From Rhyzopertha dominica (Eukaryota > Arthropoda > Insecta > Coleoptera > Bostrichidae), in assembly GCA_025024175.1 (NCBI GenBank), contig QCXZ01000053.1:13268001-13332000 (forward strand): a DNA stretch of 64,000 nt, in the 5' to 3' direction. The notes under the pieces are model-generated. The model searched no databases and was not told the origin of the DNA. It saw only the letters and a program-made list of their open reading frames with translations. How positions within the stretch are numbered: position 1 is the stretch's first letter; each line of letters starts with the position of its first letter. Below are positions 12,781-25,479 of this stretch, one piece after another. Made by a program: the position numbers and the translations under genes.

Positions 12781-15199
12781 GCTTAGATTTTTTTGTATTT
12801 TGCATCAGCTTGGGCTTAAATGGAGAAAAAATACAGTTCTGAAGATTTTACATCTCCTTATTTTATGTATATTAAATATAAACATTATTTTAGGTTGGCA
12901 ATGGTCGTAATTTTTTAAGCACTCGCCATTTAGTTAGCTTCTAAATTTTATTATTATTTGTTATGTATTATTGATATAAGAATAAGATCTATTATTTCTA
13001 TTAACTATCATTACTATCATTGGTATCCATAAGGTTAATTTATTAAAAAAATACTCATGAAGAAAAATACCCTTTTTACAAAATACATTCATTATTTATC
13101 ATATTTACTATTATGGTTAGCTGGTATAAAAATGTACCTAATTTGGCATAAAACTGTATACTATATACTTATACTCTGTAATATTTAAGATTATCTCTCA
13201 TTGAAACAATTCTAATACCCCTATTTATCTTGATAGCACCATCTTTTTTACTGAAAAATGAATACTGAACTTCACAAAATGTTCTAACACCCTTTTTAAA
13301 TCGTTTATAATGGTATCAGCTTAGAATCATATTCTATAATAACTTATAAACTTATAACTATAAACAAAATTCGTTCAGAAATATCATGGACCATTTTCAA
13401 CGTAACGTTGAGCAACTTTAACTAAAATATATGTTTTAGTTACGAACACTCAGAGGGGTTTGTACAGTAATTCCCGCTAGGATTTAAAAAAACTAAAGCC
13501 ACGAGGACCCTCAACACTTTCGTTATCGATGGCAAGGGCGGATCCTACCTCTTGAGACACCGTAAACGTATAAGCTTTTTGTTCGCAGGCCATTCCGAAT
13601 GCCCGGCATCCATTACCGCAAAAGTCTGTTTAGTGGCTCTGAGTGCAAAGTTTGTTAGCATCTGATCCCGCTCGGCCAATTTAATAAAGGACGGGGTGGG
13701 GATGTTCGCGAAATTTCCTTAAAGAGTGGAAAATAAATTGGATTTTAACTGCCTTATGTTGCCTGAGCAATTATTTNCTCTTTTGTGAGACGAACTGCTC
13801 TGCCCACTAATGCGGAAAGTTTCGAGGACCGGCCTTCAGGTGATTTTATGATACTGGTTACGCTTAGCCCAGGAGGGACCGATCGTAAAGCTCCGTAGAA
13901 AATGTGCTCACGCACGACCCTTTTCGATTTACCTAAGCACTTACAAGAGATCGTCATATATCGTTTGCAAAGTGGAATTGTATATGAACCACAGTTTTCC
14001 TTTTGCTGGTCATAACGTCATTCAGCGGCGCTTTCATGAAACAAATGCGTATAGAAAAAAATAAAAATAGAGATTGCTGAGATTCTGCGTCTTAAAGGTG
14101 CTATGGGGACCTGCTGTCAAGTTGGCGTATGCAGGTACATGCCAATTTGGCAGAATACAGGTCACTTCCTTTAGGAAGTAGTTCCTTATAAGGCAGCTTC
14201 TCGCCACGTCAATTCTTTACTAGNAGATACATTGCCACCCACGTTTCTGCTTAAGTACTGCAGTATTATTTCTTTCATAATCCCTTTTCCATTCATACCG
14301 GATATACGGATAAATCTCAATAGTCACATGGAAGTTACTACATAAACTTATTGTTTCTCGATAAAGTAGTTAACATACTTTAAATGGTGTAGGTACACTT
14401 GGTGCTTCAAAAGCTTATTATGAATTCTTAACATGTTTAAGTGTTCTGCTTCTTTCTGAAGAGTTAAAAAAATTGCTAAACGTTTAATAAGGGAATCGAT
14501 TTGCACTTGTATGGATAAAGAGCAATTTTACTATATTTACAAGCATCATTTAACCAGGCATTCTAAGAAATCTAACTGGTCATTGCAAATCCGCTTAACG
14601 CAGTCATTTACAGCTTTAAGCAATGTAATTTTATCCATCCAGGTGCAAATTGGTTCACTTAAATATTTGTAAGGGCTGTATAGTCCTAGACAACAGTAGG
14701 GACCTGACGATATAAACTTCTAGGGCCGTAAAGTAATTTATTGTATCCTAAAAAATTATGATAACCTTAATCCACATGCATTATACTATCACAGCAGCAG
14801 CACTGATGTGAAGATGTTTAACGGGTTGTTTTACTTTTAGATAGTGGACGAGGACGTACATACAATCAATCTCAAAAAAATATCCCAAGCCAAAATCAAC
14901 ATTATAACTTGACAACAATTCCAGATACTTTAGCTTTTGTCTAATGATACATCGTACAGTATAGGTACCAGCAATTTTTATTAGTAACAAAACTTGACAC
15001 TTTTAAAAGAAATCAATATTTAACAATGTTACTCGTAGTATTAGTCAAATTATCAGTATACTAATGGCTGATATCAGCCGACAACCTAGTGCTAAACATT
15101 TGTGTTCTTCGCGTTTATTGAATTGTAGTGTACCTACCAAACAGGTCCTTTTGGAAGTGTTGTGTGGGTGTTATCCCGTATTTATATCATGTTATTATA
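12781..15199. other. Non-coding stretch with a GC-elevated core at 13440-13990
   Basis: No gene is recognised. About 13440-13990 is less AT-rich and more complex than its surroundings, compatible with a conserved non-coding element, but nothing identifies it. The rest is AT-rich intron-like or intergenic sequence. Confidence 0.35.
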
Positions 15200-15201
15200 T
15201 A

Positions 15202-15834
15202 CAGTGGAGTCTCGATTATCCGAGTCTCATTTATCCGAGATCCGGCTTATGCGAGTTCACATTAGATTTGTCCGCATTATCCGAGCTGTCATCCGAATGA
15301 ATCCGTGTTATCCGTGTTCATGAACGTGGAATAACAGAATGCTGTTCGAGCTAGCGCACTTGCAAACTCGCATACGCGATCAGCTGTCTTGCAAAGTAAC
15401 CTGTATGTGTTTGCATCTAGCAGCCGTGTCGTCGTACAATGGCAACGAAAGAAAGCTGTAAAAGAAAACGCGTTGTTGCGTCCCTTTAAGATAAGTTAAA
15501 AGCCATTTAAAGATCAGACAACGGTAAACTGATTCCATTGGTGGCGGCTTGTTCTTGAAGAGATGGCGAGATCTAGCCACAAATAAAAGGCGAAGCACAT
15601 TGAAACAATCGCGAATTGATACCTATTTTTCGTTGTTGTAGTACAAATGTAGTTATTCGTAGTACCTACCTGTATACATTTAAGTTCTTAATAAATAGTT
15701 TTGTGCCGTTTACTACATGAAAAGCAACTCTTACGACGTTAAAAATATATATTTAGGTAATCCGCGTTATCCGAGTTTTTCTCTAACCGAGGTTACGACC
15801 GCCCACGTTACCTCGGATAATCGAGACTCCACCG
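15202..15834 (+). mobile_element. Tigger/pogo-type non-autonomous element
   Basis: Terminal inverted repeats begin CAGTGGAGTCTCGATTATCC at the left and match the right end with one change. Each is flanked by TA (15200-15201 and 15835-15836), the target duplication of pogo and Tigger elements. Inside, from ATG 15439 (+), a broken frame starts MATKESCKRKRVVAS, passes stops, and continues with DKLKAI and NGKLIPLVAA. This matches the N-terminal helix-turn-helix of Tigger/Jerky transposases. Almost directly after it, at about 15600-15640, a frame ends LKQSRIDTYFSLL-stop, resembling the extreme C-terminus of such proteins. The element is therefore a deletion derivative retaining only the two ends of its transposase gene. 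Confidence 0.82.
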
Positions 15835-15836
15835 TA

Positions 15837-16997
15837 CCTGTTATATAATAATATACGTCCTTTGGAAATCTTTTTATTCACAATGAAGGTTTGTTTAAAA
15901 AATGCATATTTGTTATGAGTTATTCCGACTACCTGGAGAAAAAGGACTTATACAAAATGGTCTACCATACTTCTGTTTTATTCATATATTTATAAATTGT
16001 ACATTTATGATCATTATAATTATTTGTGAATATCAGACAGCTTTTGTTTTGTTTATCATCGTTTAATTGCAATTTATTTTTACGTAATCTCTTATTAAAT
16101 TTGCAGGATAGTTTATTTTATCGCCATTTGAAGTTATCTGAGAAGTAACTTCGAAGGTAGTAATGGAACAAACTAGGAAAAAACAATTAAAAAGAAATTA
16201 AAAAACAATTCTGACTTACATGTTGTTGCTGCATCATTTAAAGCAGTTTCCTATGTCATCGGCGTGTGTAGTTTAGCCTAGTGACACTGCAGCCGCTTTA
16301 TATGAACCTACCCCCACCATTAAAGTTGCCTATCTATTTATATTGCCTTTGTCTATGGTTCTACGATAAAACACTGTAAAAATACCAAAATAAAAGTTGA
16401 GCCTCACGTCATAAATTTACAGCGTATGGTTCAAATTGATTGAAGGTCACTGTCAGATTTATCCAGTGGCGTATTATTTAGCTGTGTGGTGCTGCTGGCG
16501 CATGTGTAACGGGGCAAGCTCATGATATTATACCCCACATTTATAAACACTAACTCTCGTTTGATGAGTGAGTTCTGCCCCACACGAGATTTCCGTAAAA
16601 AAGCACACCGAAGAGTAGGCATCNCACGCTACACCATAAGAACAATCCCGTTATCTTCCTTCACGTTTATAAAGCCAATCAAAGTGAGGAGTCGCTTTAA
16701 GCTGAAAACGCCAAGGCTTAGCATTTCACGGCGCTTCAGCTCTTCCAACATGGAAAGTAGAATAATGTGTTTTTCTAGTGTTAGAAACATGTGACAGTCA
16801 GGAAAACGACATATGATTTGTACGCTCACTGTCTTTAAACATGTTGTACCTATGTATATCACGTCTCATACTACCATTTTGTATGTCTTCGGCATGCCCT
16901 CAGTGTTCAATTTTTTGGGACATCACCTGGAGCAAACGAGGGCGCCAAAACTTGGATCGCTAGAAATCTGCAAATAACGAGACTAATAGACTAATAC

Positions 16998-17002
<5 letters not shown>
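15837..17002. other. AT-rich non-coding stretch
   Basis: No host gene or clear element. The part around 16430-16960 is slightly GC-richer and has overlapping small open frames on both strands without recognisable content. Confidence 0.35.

Positions 17003-17049
<47 letters not shown>
17003..17049. repeat. (AG)n microsatellite
   Basis: An uninterrupted AG dinucleotide run of 47 bp, about 23 repeats. Confidence 0.98.
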
Positions 17050-17050
<1 letters not shown>

Positions 17051-18841
17051 GGATACGTATGTCTAATCCGCAGGATACGTACATGCCAAATTCGGTGTAA
17101 CAGTAAAATTTGTTGTCTTTATTACAAGATTTTAAGAGAAAATATTAAAATTAAAATTATTATATTTAATGTTGAATGCACTAACTCAGAACGAAACTAC
17201 ACTATTACGCTATTATTATACGTGTACAATCGTTAAAACAATTAATAGTATGAGGTGTCTAATAAAGTGTTCATCAAATAGTACTAACACTAGAAAAATA
17301 TACCAACAATGTATAAGTACAAAAAACATTACGTTACAAAGGATCGTAATAAAGTAAAAGTAATACAAGTAGGTAATTAATTTATTAATTAATTAAGCAA
17401 AGTAAGTGCAGGAAAAGCCTAGCAAAAAACAGCCGAGTTAAGTAAAATTACTTTGACTGGATTACCTCTTCTACTATTTAAGATACACGTGTCAATGTCA
17501 AACGTAGGAGTATGTACATCAAAGATACAACTACCCGGGATTTTATTAATGTAGTTATTCAATATTTGTTTGATTAATATTGTCAGTATCAGAATTCTTT
17601 AAGTTTTTAGCTTTAGTTTTTGTTAAAGTTAAAGTTAAATTTTGTGGTATTGTTATATACAATAGTTTACTTTTCTTAATATATTACGATCTCCAAGGTT
17701 TTAAGTTTAACAAGGTTAGATGGAAGATCGGGGGCATCTTGCGTCTTATCGATGTAAGTAGACATTGTTTTTTATATATTTTGTAATTTCTTTTCCAAAT
17801 AGAAAAACAAACACAGCTCCAAATACATAAATATCAATGAAATTGAGAAAGGTCATTGCATTTATTGATGAAACAATTTCACCAATTTGCATACATTATA
17901 AGCAAATAGTGGTCGTCAGTTATTTTGCGTGAAATGTAAAACAATGCCAGCTCTGATTTTGTATAAACATTCAGTATACTCGTATGCTGCTTGTTAAAAC
18001 AATTGTTTGAATAATACCAACGAGTGCTCTGCTAACAGTACTTTAAATATTTTGGAACGACTGAATACATAAAACATACAAAAGATTCCCATTAAAGTTA
18101 TTATAACTTGCGGGAATTTTGGTGAAATAAAGTGTCTCTATCATGAAAATATATATTAGAAGCTTTTAGTATGAACAGAAACAATATACTGTTTAGGACG
18201 CAGGCTTCTCTTTAAACTAGTAGTTCAATACAATGTAAATAGTGCCTAATGCACTTTCATAAGTGTAAGAATAGCAATTTTAAACCGCGAAGGTGGCAAA
18301 TCTCAAAAGCTTGGATTGACTTCTCTTTCACGTGAATACAACAGAGGTTCATTTAAAAAATCATCAGGTCACTTGTAACTTGTTGGCGGATGAAGGAGGT
18401 GCGAAAAAGAATGCCTAATGATGACATGATTTACCAAATTCATTTATGGAAATGAAAGCGCTACGGACAAAATCTGTTCATCACAGCCATTTTTCGCGGA
18501 CCAAAGCTTTCGATATGCCTGTTGCTGAACGTAAGCTTTTAAAATGATACGGTGCTTCTTTATAATAACTTAATTTTCTAACAAAGTAACGGCGATCGGT
18601 TTCCTGAAGTGACATGTTAGAATGTTATATCAAAACCTTAAACGACTTGATAATTTTTTTAAACGAACACCTATTATATTCTAATTATAGTAAGTGTCCC
18701 TAAAATGAACAAGAACTGGAAAAAAGCGTTTCAATGGATATAATGTCACGAAGACCAAATCAATTAGAAGGAAAACATAGTTAGTTTTTCATATTAAATT
18801 GAACTAAATACTCTTTAGCTGAAGCTAAACGTCAATTAAAC
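17050..18841. other. AT-rich non-coding stretch
   Basis: Nothing recognisable in either strand. Confidence 0.4.
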
Positions 18842-19047
18842 GTCATCATGTCAGTGTAATGCTGACAGATGGCATTGCCATCCTAAATTCTTACCTAAAT
18901 TTTACCGTTGCTTTGGTATATAAGCAAAACCAGTTCTATGCCGTGCTGTCTACACTAGACCTAAACTGCACTGATGAGCTGTAATGACAGCGAAATAGAT
19001 CTATCTGCAGTTGGTTGAGGTGCAGACAGCATAGACATGCATTTTAA
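18842..19047 (+). repeat. Dispersed hammerhead-bearing repeat, copy 1
   Basis: This 206-bp unit is shared with 40467-40646. Both start GTCATCAT and end ATGCATTTTAA, with long matching blocks between (for example GTGTAATGCTGACAGATGGC and ATCTATCTGCAGTTGGTTG). The 5' part has a stem-loop, TGTCAG-loop-CTGACA, and a TATATAAG sequence near 18917. The 3' part is a full hammerhead ribozyme. No open frame is present. Size, repetition and the embedded ribozyme resemble the short non-coding retroelements called retrozymes, or a Penelope-derived terminal repeat. Which one cannot be decided here. Confidence 0.8.
18943..19031 (+). ncRNA. Hammerhead ribozyme, complete catalytic core
   Basis: All invariant core positions are present. 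CTGATGA is at 18971-18977. Stem II is GCTGT/ACAGC with an AATG loop (18978-18991). GAA is at 18992-18994. A15.1 (18995) pairs with U16.1 (19004) across a short stem III, ATA-GATC-TAT, and C17 is at 19005, so cleavage is predicted after 19005. Stem I pairs CTGCA (18966-18970) with TGCAG (19006-19010). After an asymmetric internal loop it continues as TGCTGTCTACAC (18944-18955) with GTGCAGACAGCA (19020-19031), 11 of 12 bases paired. Open stem I with closed stems II and III makes it type I. The internal loop could supply the tertiary contact that natural hammerheads use. Cleavage itself is predicted, not shown. Confidence 0.85.
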
Positions 19048-19899
19048 TTTATATTTTCATTGTGATTGCTTTTGTACATAATGCTAATTGGACAGTTTAA
19101 TTTAAAAATTCATCGATTGCTGCATCCACTTGTGGGAAACTTCTTTACCTTGCGATTTGATAATATTTCGAAATGTCTTCGTCGATAACAGTTAGCTGAC
19201 GCTGGATTGGCCCAATTTACTGCAGCAGCCATTTGTCCTGACTTATAATCTTCAGTTTGCCTCGTATTAAATACTTACCTCATATCAGACATTTGATTGG
19301 AGATCTGATTTTCTTTGTGTCACCATTTTGTATTGATTACCATATTCGAGATCTCGCCGAGTCCTGAATTGATATCGCGTTTGACAACATTAAGTGTTTA
19401 AACAAAATTAAATAAAAGATAACTTACCTATTGAGTTAGTAATTCAGTTATTTCTGAAAGAGAAATTAATTAATTGCTTACCTACATGTATTACTTTTAC
19501 TTTCTTACAATCCTTTGCAACGTATTGTTTTTACATTGTTCTTGGTACATTTTTTTGGTGTTTGCACTATTCGATGAACACTATAGGGCACCTTATAATA
19601 TTATTAATTATTTTAACGATTGTAAATATGAATGCACACTCATATATCCAGTAACTGCAGTAAATATCACAGTTTCATTCTAAATTAGTGCATCCAGCGT
19701 TAAATATAATAATTTTAATTTTACTCTTACATTCATCTGTACAAATATTTTGTTAAAATCTTGTAATAAACGTATAATAATAGCTATATTTCTGGCTCGC
19801 ATCGTAATTCATAAAGCAACCACTACATGACAGACATAAACATTTTAGTCAATCTGTATGACTAAATTTATAGGAAATTCTGTTTATTCTTTTTATCCA
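19048..19899. other. AT-rich non-coding stretch
   Basis: Nothing recognisable. Confidence 0.4.
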
Positions 19900-20480
19900 A
19901 AAATGTATCACAAACAAAGTCCATATAAAACGTCATAGTGGTTGAGATGAGCTAGTGCAATGAAGTCGCATATCTTTTTAATATTAGTGTTTTCTAGAAT
20001 ATGCCTATACGGATATATCAGCCTTAGCTTTAAATAAGCATTTCTATGATGATTCATCTGCATAACAATGAAAATTGCCAGTAACGAAAAAGGTAAATGA
20101 GAGATATGTATATATGCAGAAACAGTATAGGGCCCAAAGCTGAGCCTTGAGAACACCAGAAGTGCCATCACACGGATCTGAAAAAGAGCTGTTAATTTTG
20201 ATCTGTTGCACTCTATTATTATATAAGTAACTTCTAATTATATTTAAGGCATATGTATTGAAAACACTATAATTAAAAAATTATATAAGGAATTTGTGGT
20301 TAGTAATACCGAAGGCCTTACTAAAATCAAGTAAATTCGAAAACGTAAGTTTCTTATGTCGCCCTGATTGTGTCATCTTCTGTATGCAATAACTCAGTAA
20401 GTACCAGGCAATTCTGAAATATGATAAATAAGAAGCTATTTNTATCATTATAGGATCTGAAAGGTGCACATTGAAGTGGA
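19900..20480 (-). pseudogene. LINE reverse-transcriptase remnant
   Basis: On the minus strand, near 20330-20280, a frame reads LLDFSKAFGITNHKFLI, matching the LDFSKAFDxVNHxxLL block of jockey/CR1-type reverse transcriptases. Further on (about 20215-20040), in another frame, QQIKINSSFSDPCDGTSGVL leads to LWALYCFCIYTY and then CYADES. These correspond to the [22 protein letters not shown] block and the catalytic YADD motif, here with one Asp replaced by Glu. Frameshifts and stops separate the blocks. The endonuclease and 3' end are not recognisable. Confidence 0.65.
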
Positions 20481-23400
20481 TTGTATATACCCAAATCTTT
20501 CAAATGTTTTTCATAACATAGCAGATCCACCAGCTCGGACGTAATACTGAAAATAATCTCTTTTCACTTTTGATAGCTAAAATAGTAACAGATTTATAAT
20601 AATTCCATTTTATCCCGCAACAATCATCGATTATCCGGACCATGGACTAAGTAAGTTTGAATACCTTCAAAGGCACGGGAAGACCGAAAACGAAGCATTT
20701 TAGTGTTAAGAAACTCAACTCTAATATCCACGTCATCTACATATACACATATGTCGTTCATGAAACTTCCAAATCGACCAAAAAGAAATTAATATTAAAG
20801 TTAGTAAAATTTGGGATTCTATAGTTCATCAATAATTGATATGAAATATGTACATCCTGAGCGATGCGTCCAATCTTGGAGTCTGATTAGAAATTATCTT
20901 GTCGCAGGTTATAATTTTCAAACATGTAAAAAATCTATTACCTCTTAAATTCTAAATATAAAAAATCAAGAATAAAATCACCTAAACAAATTATATATTC
21001 ATAGGTAGCCACTACATTAGAGATTACTTCCTCGAAATGACCGATAAAACTTGAAGCGTAAATAAACCTTCATTTGACTGTAATTAAAATTCCATAGGGA
21101 TTCCACATTTATGTCTATATTTCAATAATGGCGCACAATACACTGTCAAACTAAAGCTTTGTAATAATTCACTGGTCCGCAATGTAAGCAATAGCGCTAG
21201 GTAATAATGGTGTACTTAAGATATATGAACGTTGTTAATATTGCCCTGATACATGCACATGATCCTCGTTTTGGTTGTCTTCCTTAAAGTTTAAAGTTAA
21301 GTAATATTACATGAAGATGCTGCCACTTTCTATTTAAGCGATCTATTCGAGAAAGCATAATATTACCATAACTTGACAGTTCATTTGTACTTTAGTTATG
21401 ATAAATAATTATTACATTGTAGATTGTGCTTAAACTAGTGTAAAACGAGTTTTGAGATACTGCCTGCATTTAAATAGTTACATTTGTATATTCTTTGATA
21501 ACAACATGACAACTTGGAAAAATGTCAACGATTACGTACGAAACACTGTTTAATAACGCAAAGATTTTGTTATCGACCGTAATATATTAATCCATTTTGA
21601 TAGGTATAATGTATGTTTCTTTGTGTCAATCAGTTTAGTTTGTTAAGCTTTATAAATTAGTTTTCTAGTTTCTTAGCATTACCAATGTAAAGCATTCATT
21701 GGTTACTGTACAGAAAAAAATAGGCTAACCTGTTATTCCGCTGCTTTCATGCCAAACCTGCCTTCTAATCAAACACATTACGTCCTGAAGTAAGTGGCAG
21801 CAGGTGAAAACCTCGACAAAGGGGCTCATGTTTGCTTTACCCTCGCCTTTGTTTTCAAAAATAACCCACTTACTTGTAATCGATAGCGTCATAAATACGT
21901 CACACTGCATAATTTTGTCAGGCACAGGTGAAAGCCTTATGTTATGTTGTCAAAAAAAATCACCATTGTTTTAGATTTATTCAACGTGTTCGAAACAGTT
22001 TTGGTCAACTGGCGACGACGTCCTTTTCTTTGCTATATGAATTAACGTTATTAATATCAACAGAACGCTCGTAGTCAACACGTGCTTAATATTGCACATC
22101 AACTGCTTTTGTAAAATTTCTCGGCTGGTCAATGTTCGCCAATGTTTTGGAGAAAATCGAGTAGAGTATTTCGTGTACAAGTTTGACAAAGCATAGACGA
22201 TAAAAGTTTCAGATGTATTTGTATATTAAGCCTTATTTTCCATATTTCGGTTGCTTTTTCAAGATTCCGAAGTAAAATGTTACTTTTAACTTGTACCGAT
22301 AATTTAGCCACTAAGATTATTGTATATTTCAGTGTGTGTATTAAGACAATACCAATGTATAGGTAAAGTTAATGCTTCTTAATTATGACTTACATTTCAC
22401 TACTTTTATTGTATCTTAAGCTTGTTATTGCAAAATGAAATAAAGCCAGTAGTGGCTTCATTAACGCAAACAAAGAGAACTTTACTTTTGCAGAATATAA
22501 GACATGTACTTCATAAGCTAAAATAAGCCTTTGGCTATAAGAACACACTGTTGCGAAAGATACATCAGCAACGAATTTCGCTACGGAGGTCTCCGGACAA
22601 TCCGGCAACATCGTCATCCACCGTGGCAACAGACTAGCCAAATGTTCATTACCTAAAAGGTTCTAAGGGACATGACAGGAGGGTGAACCAGCGAGTATAA
22701 GAACTTATTCATTTGACCTAACCCTGGGCAGTTAAATGATAGGTGATGAACTAATCGATACTAATTATTAGGAGATGATAGTAGTTGTAGGGACGGAAAC
22801 TATTAATTAGAGATAGATAGGCAATTTGCGTGTTTTATTACTCCTTGAGCTGTTTGGGTTCGTCAACTTCATTAACCGAAAACCTTTTGAGCTGAGAAGG
22901 GTGTAACGAGACGCCGTGCCATTCAAAGTTAGCTGACAAGCCTATGCCACCACCATAGTATATGGCGTAGCCGTTCCCACATCCGCTGACTTGAAGCCCT
23001 TCTGCTTAGCAGGCTCGCCCTACTACTTTCCAAGATAATAATACCAAGAAATAAACTAGAGGTGTGAATCTTCATTATATGGCATGCCATGTAGTATCTC
23101 TTCCAGCTTCTAACCTACATACGTTCGTCCCAGACGAAGGTATCCATAGTAGTTCTGAGACAATACCTAAGTCAGGCATCGTCTCGGAAACGACCTTAGC
23201 AGCTAAAGTGGCTTGTTGTTCCTCTCTCTGACTGGTTGGCGCCAGTGAGCTGATATCGGTCGCCTCTAGCTTTCGAGCCCGTAACGCTTTCTCCACCAGG
23301 CCATCCGCTAGCGGATAGTGAGGCTCGCATCACCAATAGGATTGTTCACAAAATTTTAATTTTATGTCAGATATATTCATATTGGTTATAAAAACCTACG

Positions 23401-24009
23401 GCGCAAACGAAATTTAAAAATTCTAAATAGATTTTTAATTATTCGTATACAAAGTGTGCGTGCCAAGCAATTCGCGACAAGGCTAGGCATGTAACATTGA
23501 AGTACATAAGATAAACACAAAATTATTTATTTTTAAGACATGCAACAGTTGATTCCCAGCTTATTAATTGGAATGATAAGGGACAATTCCATCTGATTTC
23601 GTTCAATACTGTGTTTTATACTTTATCTTGTAATCGCAGGATATCGTTTTTAGTCTCTCTTTTTATAAAGAACTTTGTACTTAAATTGTTTAAGTTACTC
23701 CAAATTCTTGAGTACTGTATGCATCGATGGGTATGTGGATGTAATTTTTACTATAATAAGATGCTAAAACTAAGACTTACGAAGCTATGAACATCCCTGG
23801 TGAGGGCAAATTTTCTGCTTCCTAGACTTGCATGAATTAGCACAGCAACGGACTAATTTTCCATGGATGCGCAGCTTTGGAGACGCAGGAAACGTGGTGG
23901 AGGCCTTCTGATTGATGGTGGTAACGCAATTCCCGCTCCTCCTGCTCGGGCGCCAAACATGTGACCCTATCATTCGGTGAGCGGATCGGGGGTTCGTTGC
24001 GAAAGCACA
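20481..24009. other. Non-coding stretch with unassigned GC-elevated blocks
   Basis: No host exon or element is identified. Two parts are less AT-rich than their surroundings: 22560-22640 and especially 22860-23330. The latter holds a minus-strand open frame of 73 codons (23296-23075) rich in Glu, Arg and Ala that resembles nothing I know. It could be a retroelement fragment or an exon. 23780-23990 is similar in composition. Confidence 0.35.
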
Positions 24010-24640
24010 ATTACAGAAAACTTTAAGAGCATTCTAGAAGTTTCTATAAAAGAATAAGTGCTTTACTGATGAAACTGTCTCGCCGACAGGATATTAGATA
24101 TCGACATATCATGATTCTAGGAACTTCCATATAAGAAGAAATAGCCCCAAATGTCACATACAAGATCAAAGAACCCTACAATGTAGCTTATCACGGTGAC
24201 CATTTCAACGAAAACAAGCCGAAAATTAACATTTCAAGAAAATCAAAGGATATTTTAGAAGGTTTTATGGATAGACATATCAACGAAATGGTCTCAATGA
24301 AAAAAGGCCGAAAATTAGCATTTTAAGAAGCCCATACAACATCCCGGAAGTTTCCTTAGAAGAAGAAATAATTCTCGAAATTTGATATACCGCCGGAATC
24401 GTGTCTTGAGGAAGAATTCAAATTCCACATACCTGGAATGTACGTATCGGGAAACTTCGATAGAAAAAGAACTCCGAACTGTGACATATATTTACAAACG
24501 TTTCATCAAAACGAACGTGGAAATCGACGTTTCCAGAATGCCAGGAATCATTCTTGAAGTGACTATACAAGAAAAATGGACTACCAATTGCGACATATCT
24601 CCATAGTCCACTCAACGAGACGAAGTCGAAGATCGACGAG
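24010..24640. repeat. Diverged tandem array, unit roughly 80-135 bp
   Basis: A motif of the form GAAGTTTCxxTAxAAGAAGAAAT recurs at about 24035, 24118, 24253, 24346, 24450 and 24555. A second motif of the form AACGAAAAxxxGxCGAAAAT recurs between them (about 24208, 24296, 24510, 24614). Spacing of 82-136 bp and strong divergence indicate an old tandem repeat. It directly precedes gypsy-like coding remains on the same strand and may belong to that element. Confidence 0.5.
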
Positions 24641-24879
24641 TAGTCCAAAGTCAAAAATAAGAAAACCTTAAGGGTGCGTGCATTGTACTTTAACGTTTTC
24701 GACGTTTTGCTTAGTAACACTTTTCATGTCGGTGGAATCAAAAATCAATGACTACGAATGACCAGATGTAACAATAGCAATTCCGAACAATAATGTACAC
24801 TAAAGTAAGTAAGCAGGCCACGACGAACTGAAGGAATAAACTGAAATTTTGCAGTGTCTGTGAAAGAACAATCACGACA

Positions 24880-25375
24880 ACCCACGATGAAATTAAGCAG
24901 CAAGTGACTATAGATATGCTAGGCCTTCAAGACGAAACAAGAACACATATTAAAACAGTTATAATTGATTTCACAAATATCTTTACTTTGATAGAACCAG
25001 CCTGACAGCATCGGATAGACCAAGATCTTGTTAAACAGGATAATAGACAAGTTGCTTGGGTTAAGCAGGGGGGGGGGGGTACTTACGGTGACCAAGAAGT
25101 CAACAAAACCCTGTAAAATATATAAGCATCTCCTGTAGTCTTGTACGCATGAAGGAGTAGTCTACGTGGTACATGTAGATTACAGAGATTTTTATGATGT
25201 CACTCAAAAGAATACCTACCTCTTGGTACCAGACGATATTTGGTTCTTAATTTGATGAGCAGTATTGGCAAGTGGAATTTGGCCTGAAACTTAAAGAGGA
25301 TATAGACGAGAAATACTGAACAAAGACAGGGTGGAAACGAATGGCAATCGGTAATGGGTACATCTTAGTGATCTA
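24880..25375 (+). pseudogene. Ty3/gypsy polymerase remnant
   Basis: From about 24885 an open frame reads DEIKQQVTIDMLGLQDETRT then HIKTVIIDFTNIFTLIEPA, a stop, then QHRIDQDLVKQD. This follows the gypsy pattern upstream of reverse transcriptase (L...TR..I..LL.EF.D.F....H.IDTG). Near 25175-25245 is VDYRDFYDVTQKNTYLLVPD, corresponding to VDYRxLNxVTxKDxYPLPRIDD. At about 25263-25320, in another frame, QYWQVEFG corresponds to GYWQVE. A run of ten G at about 25068-25078 and several stops and frameshifts show decay. Protease, RNase H and integrase are absent. Confidence 0.7.
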
Positions 25376-25479
25376 TTTGTGCACATTATTCCCTTAGCAC
25401 TATAGGCCAGTTGTTTGATTTGCGCAATAATAAGGCGGAAGCGTTGGGAAGGGTGCATCAACAAAAGATCTTTTGCCTC

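Noticed and set aside
24060..24095. CTGATGAAACTGTCTCGCC as a hammerhead core
   Set aside because: No stem II and no downstream GAAA at hammerhead spacing.
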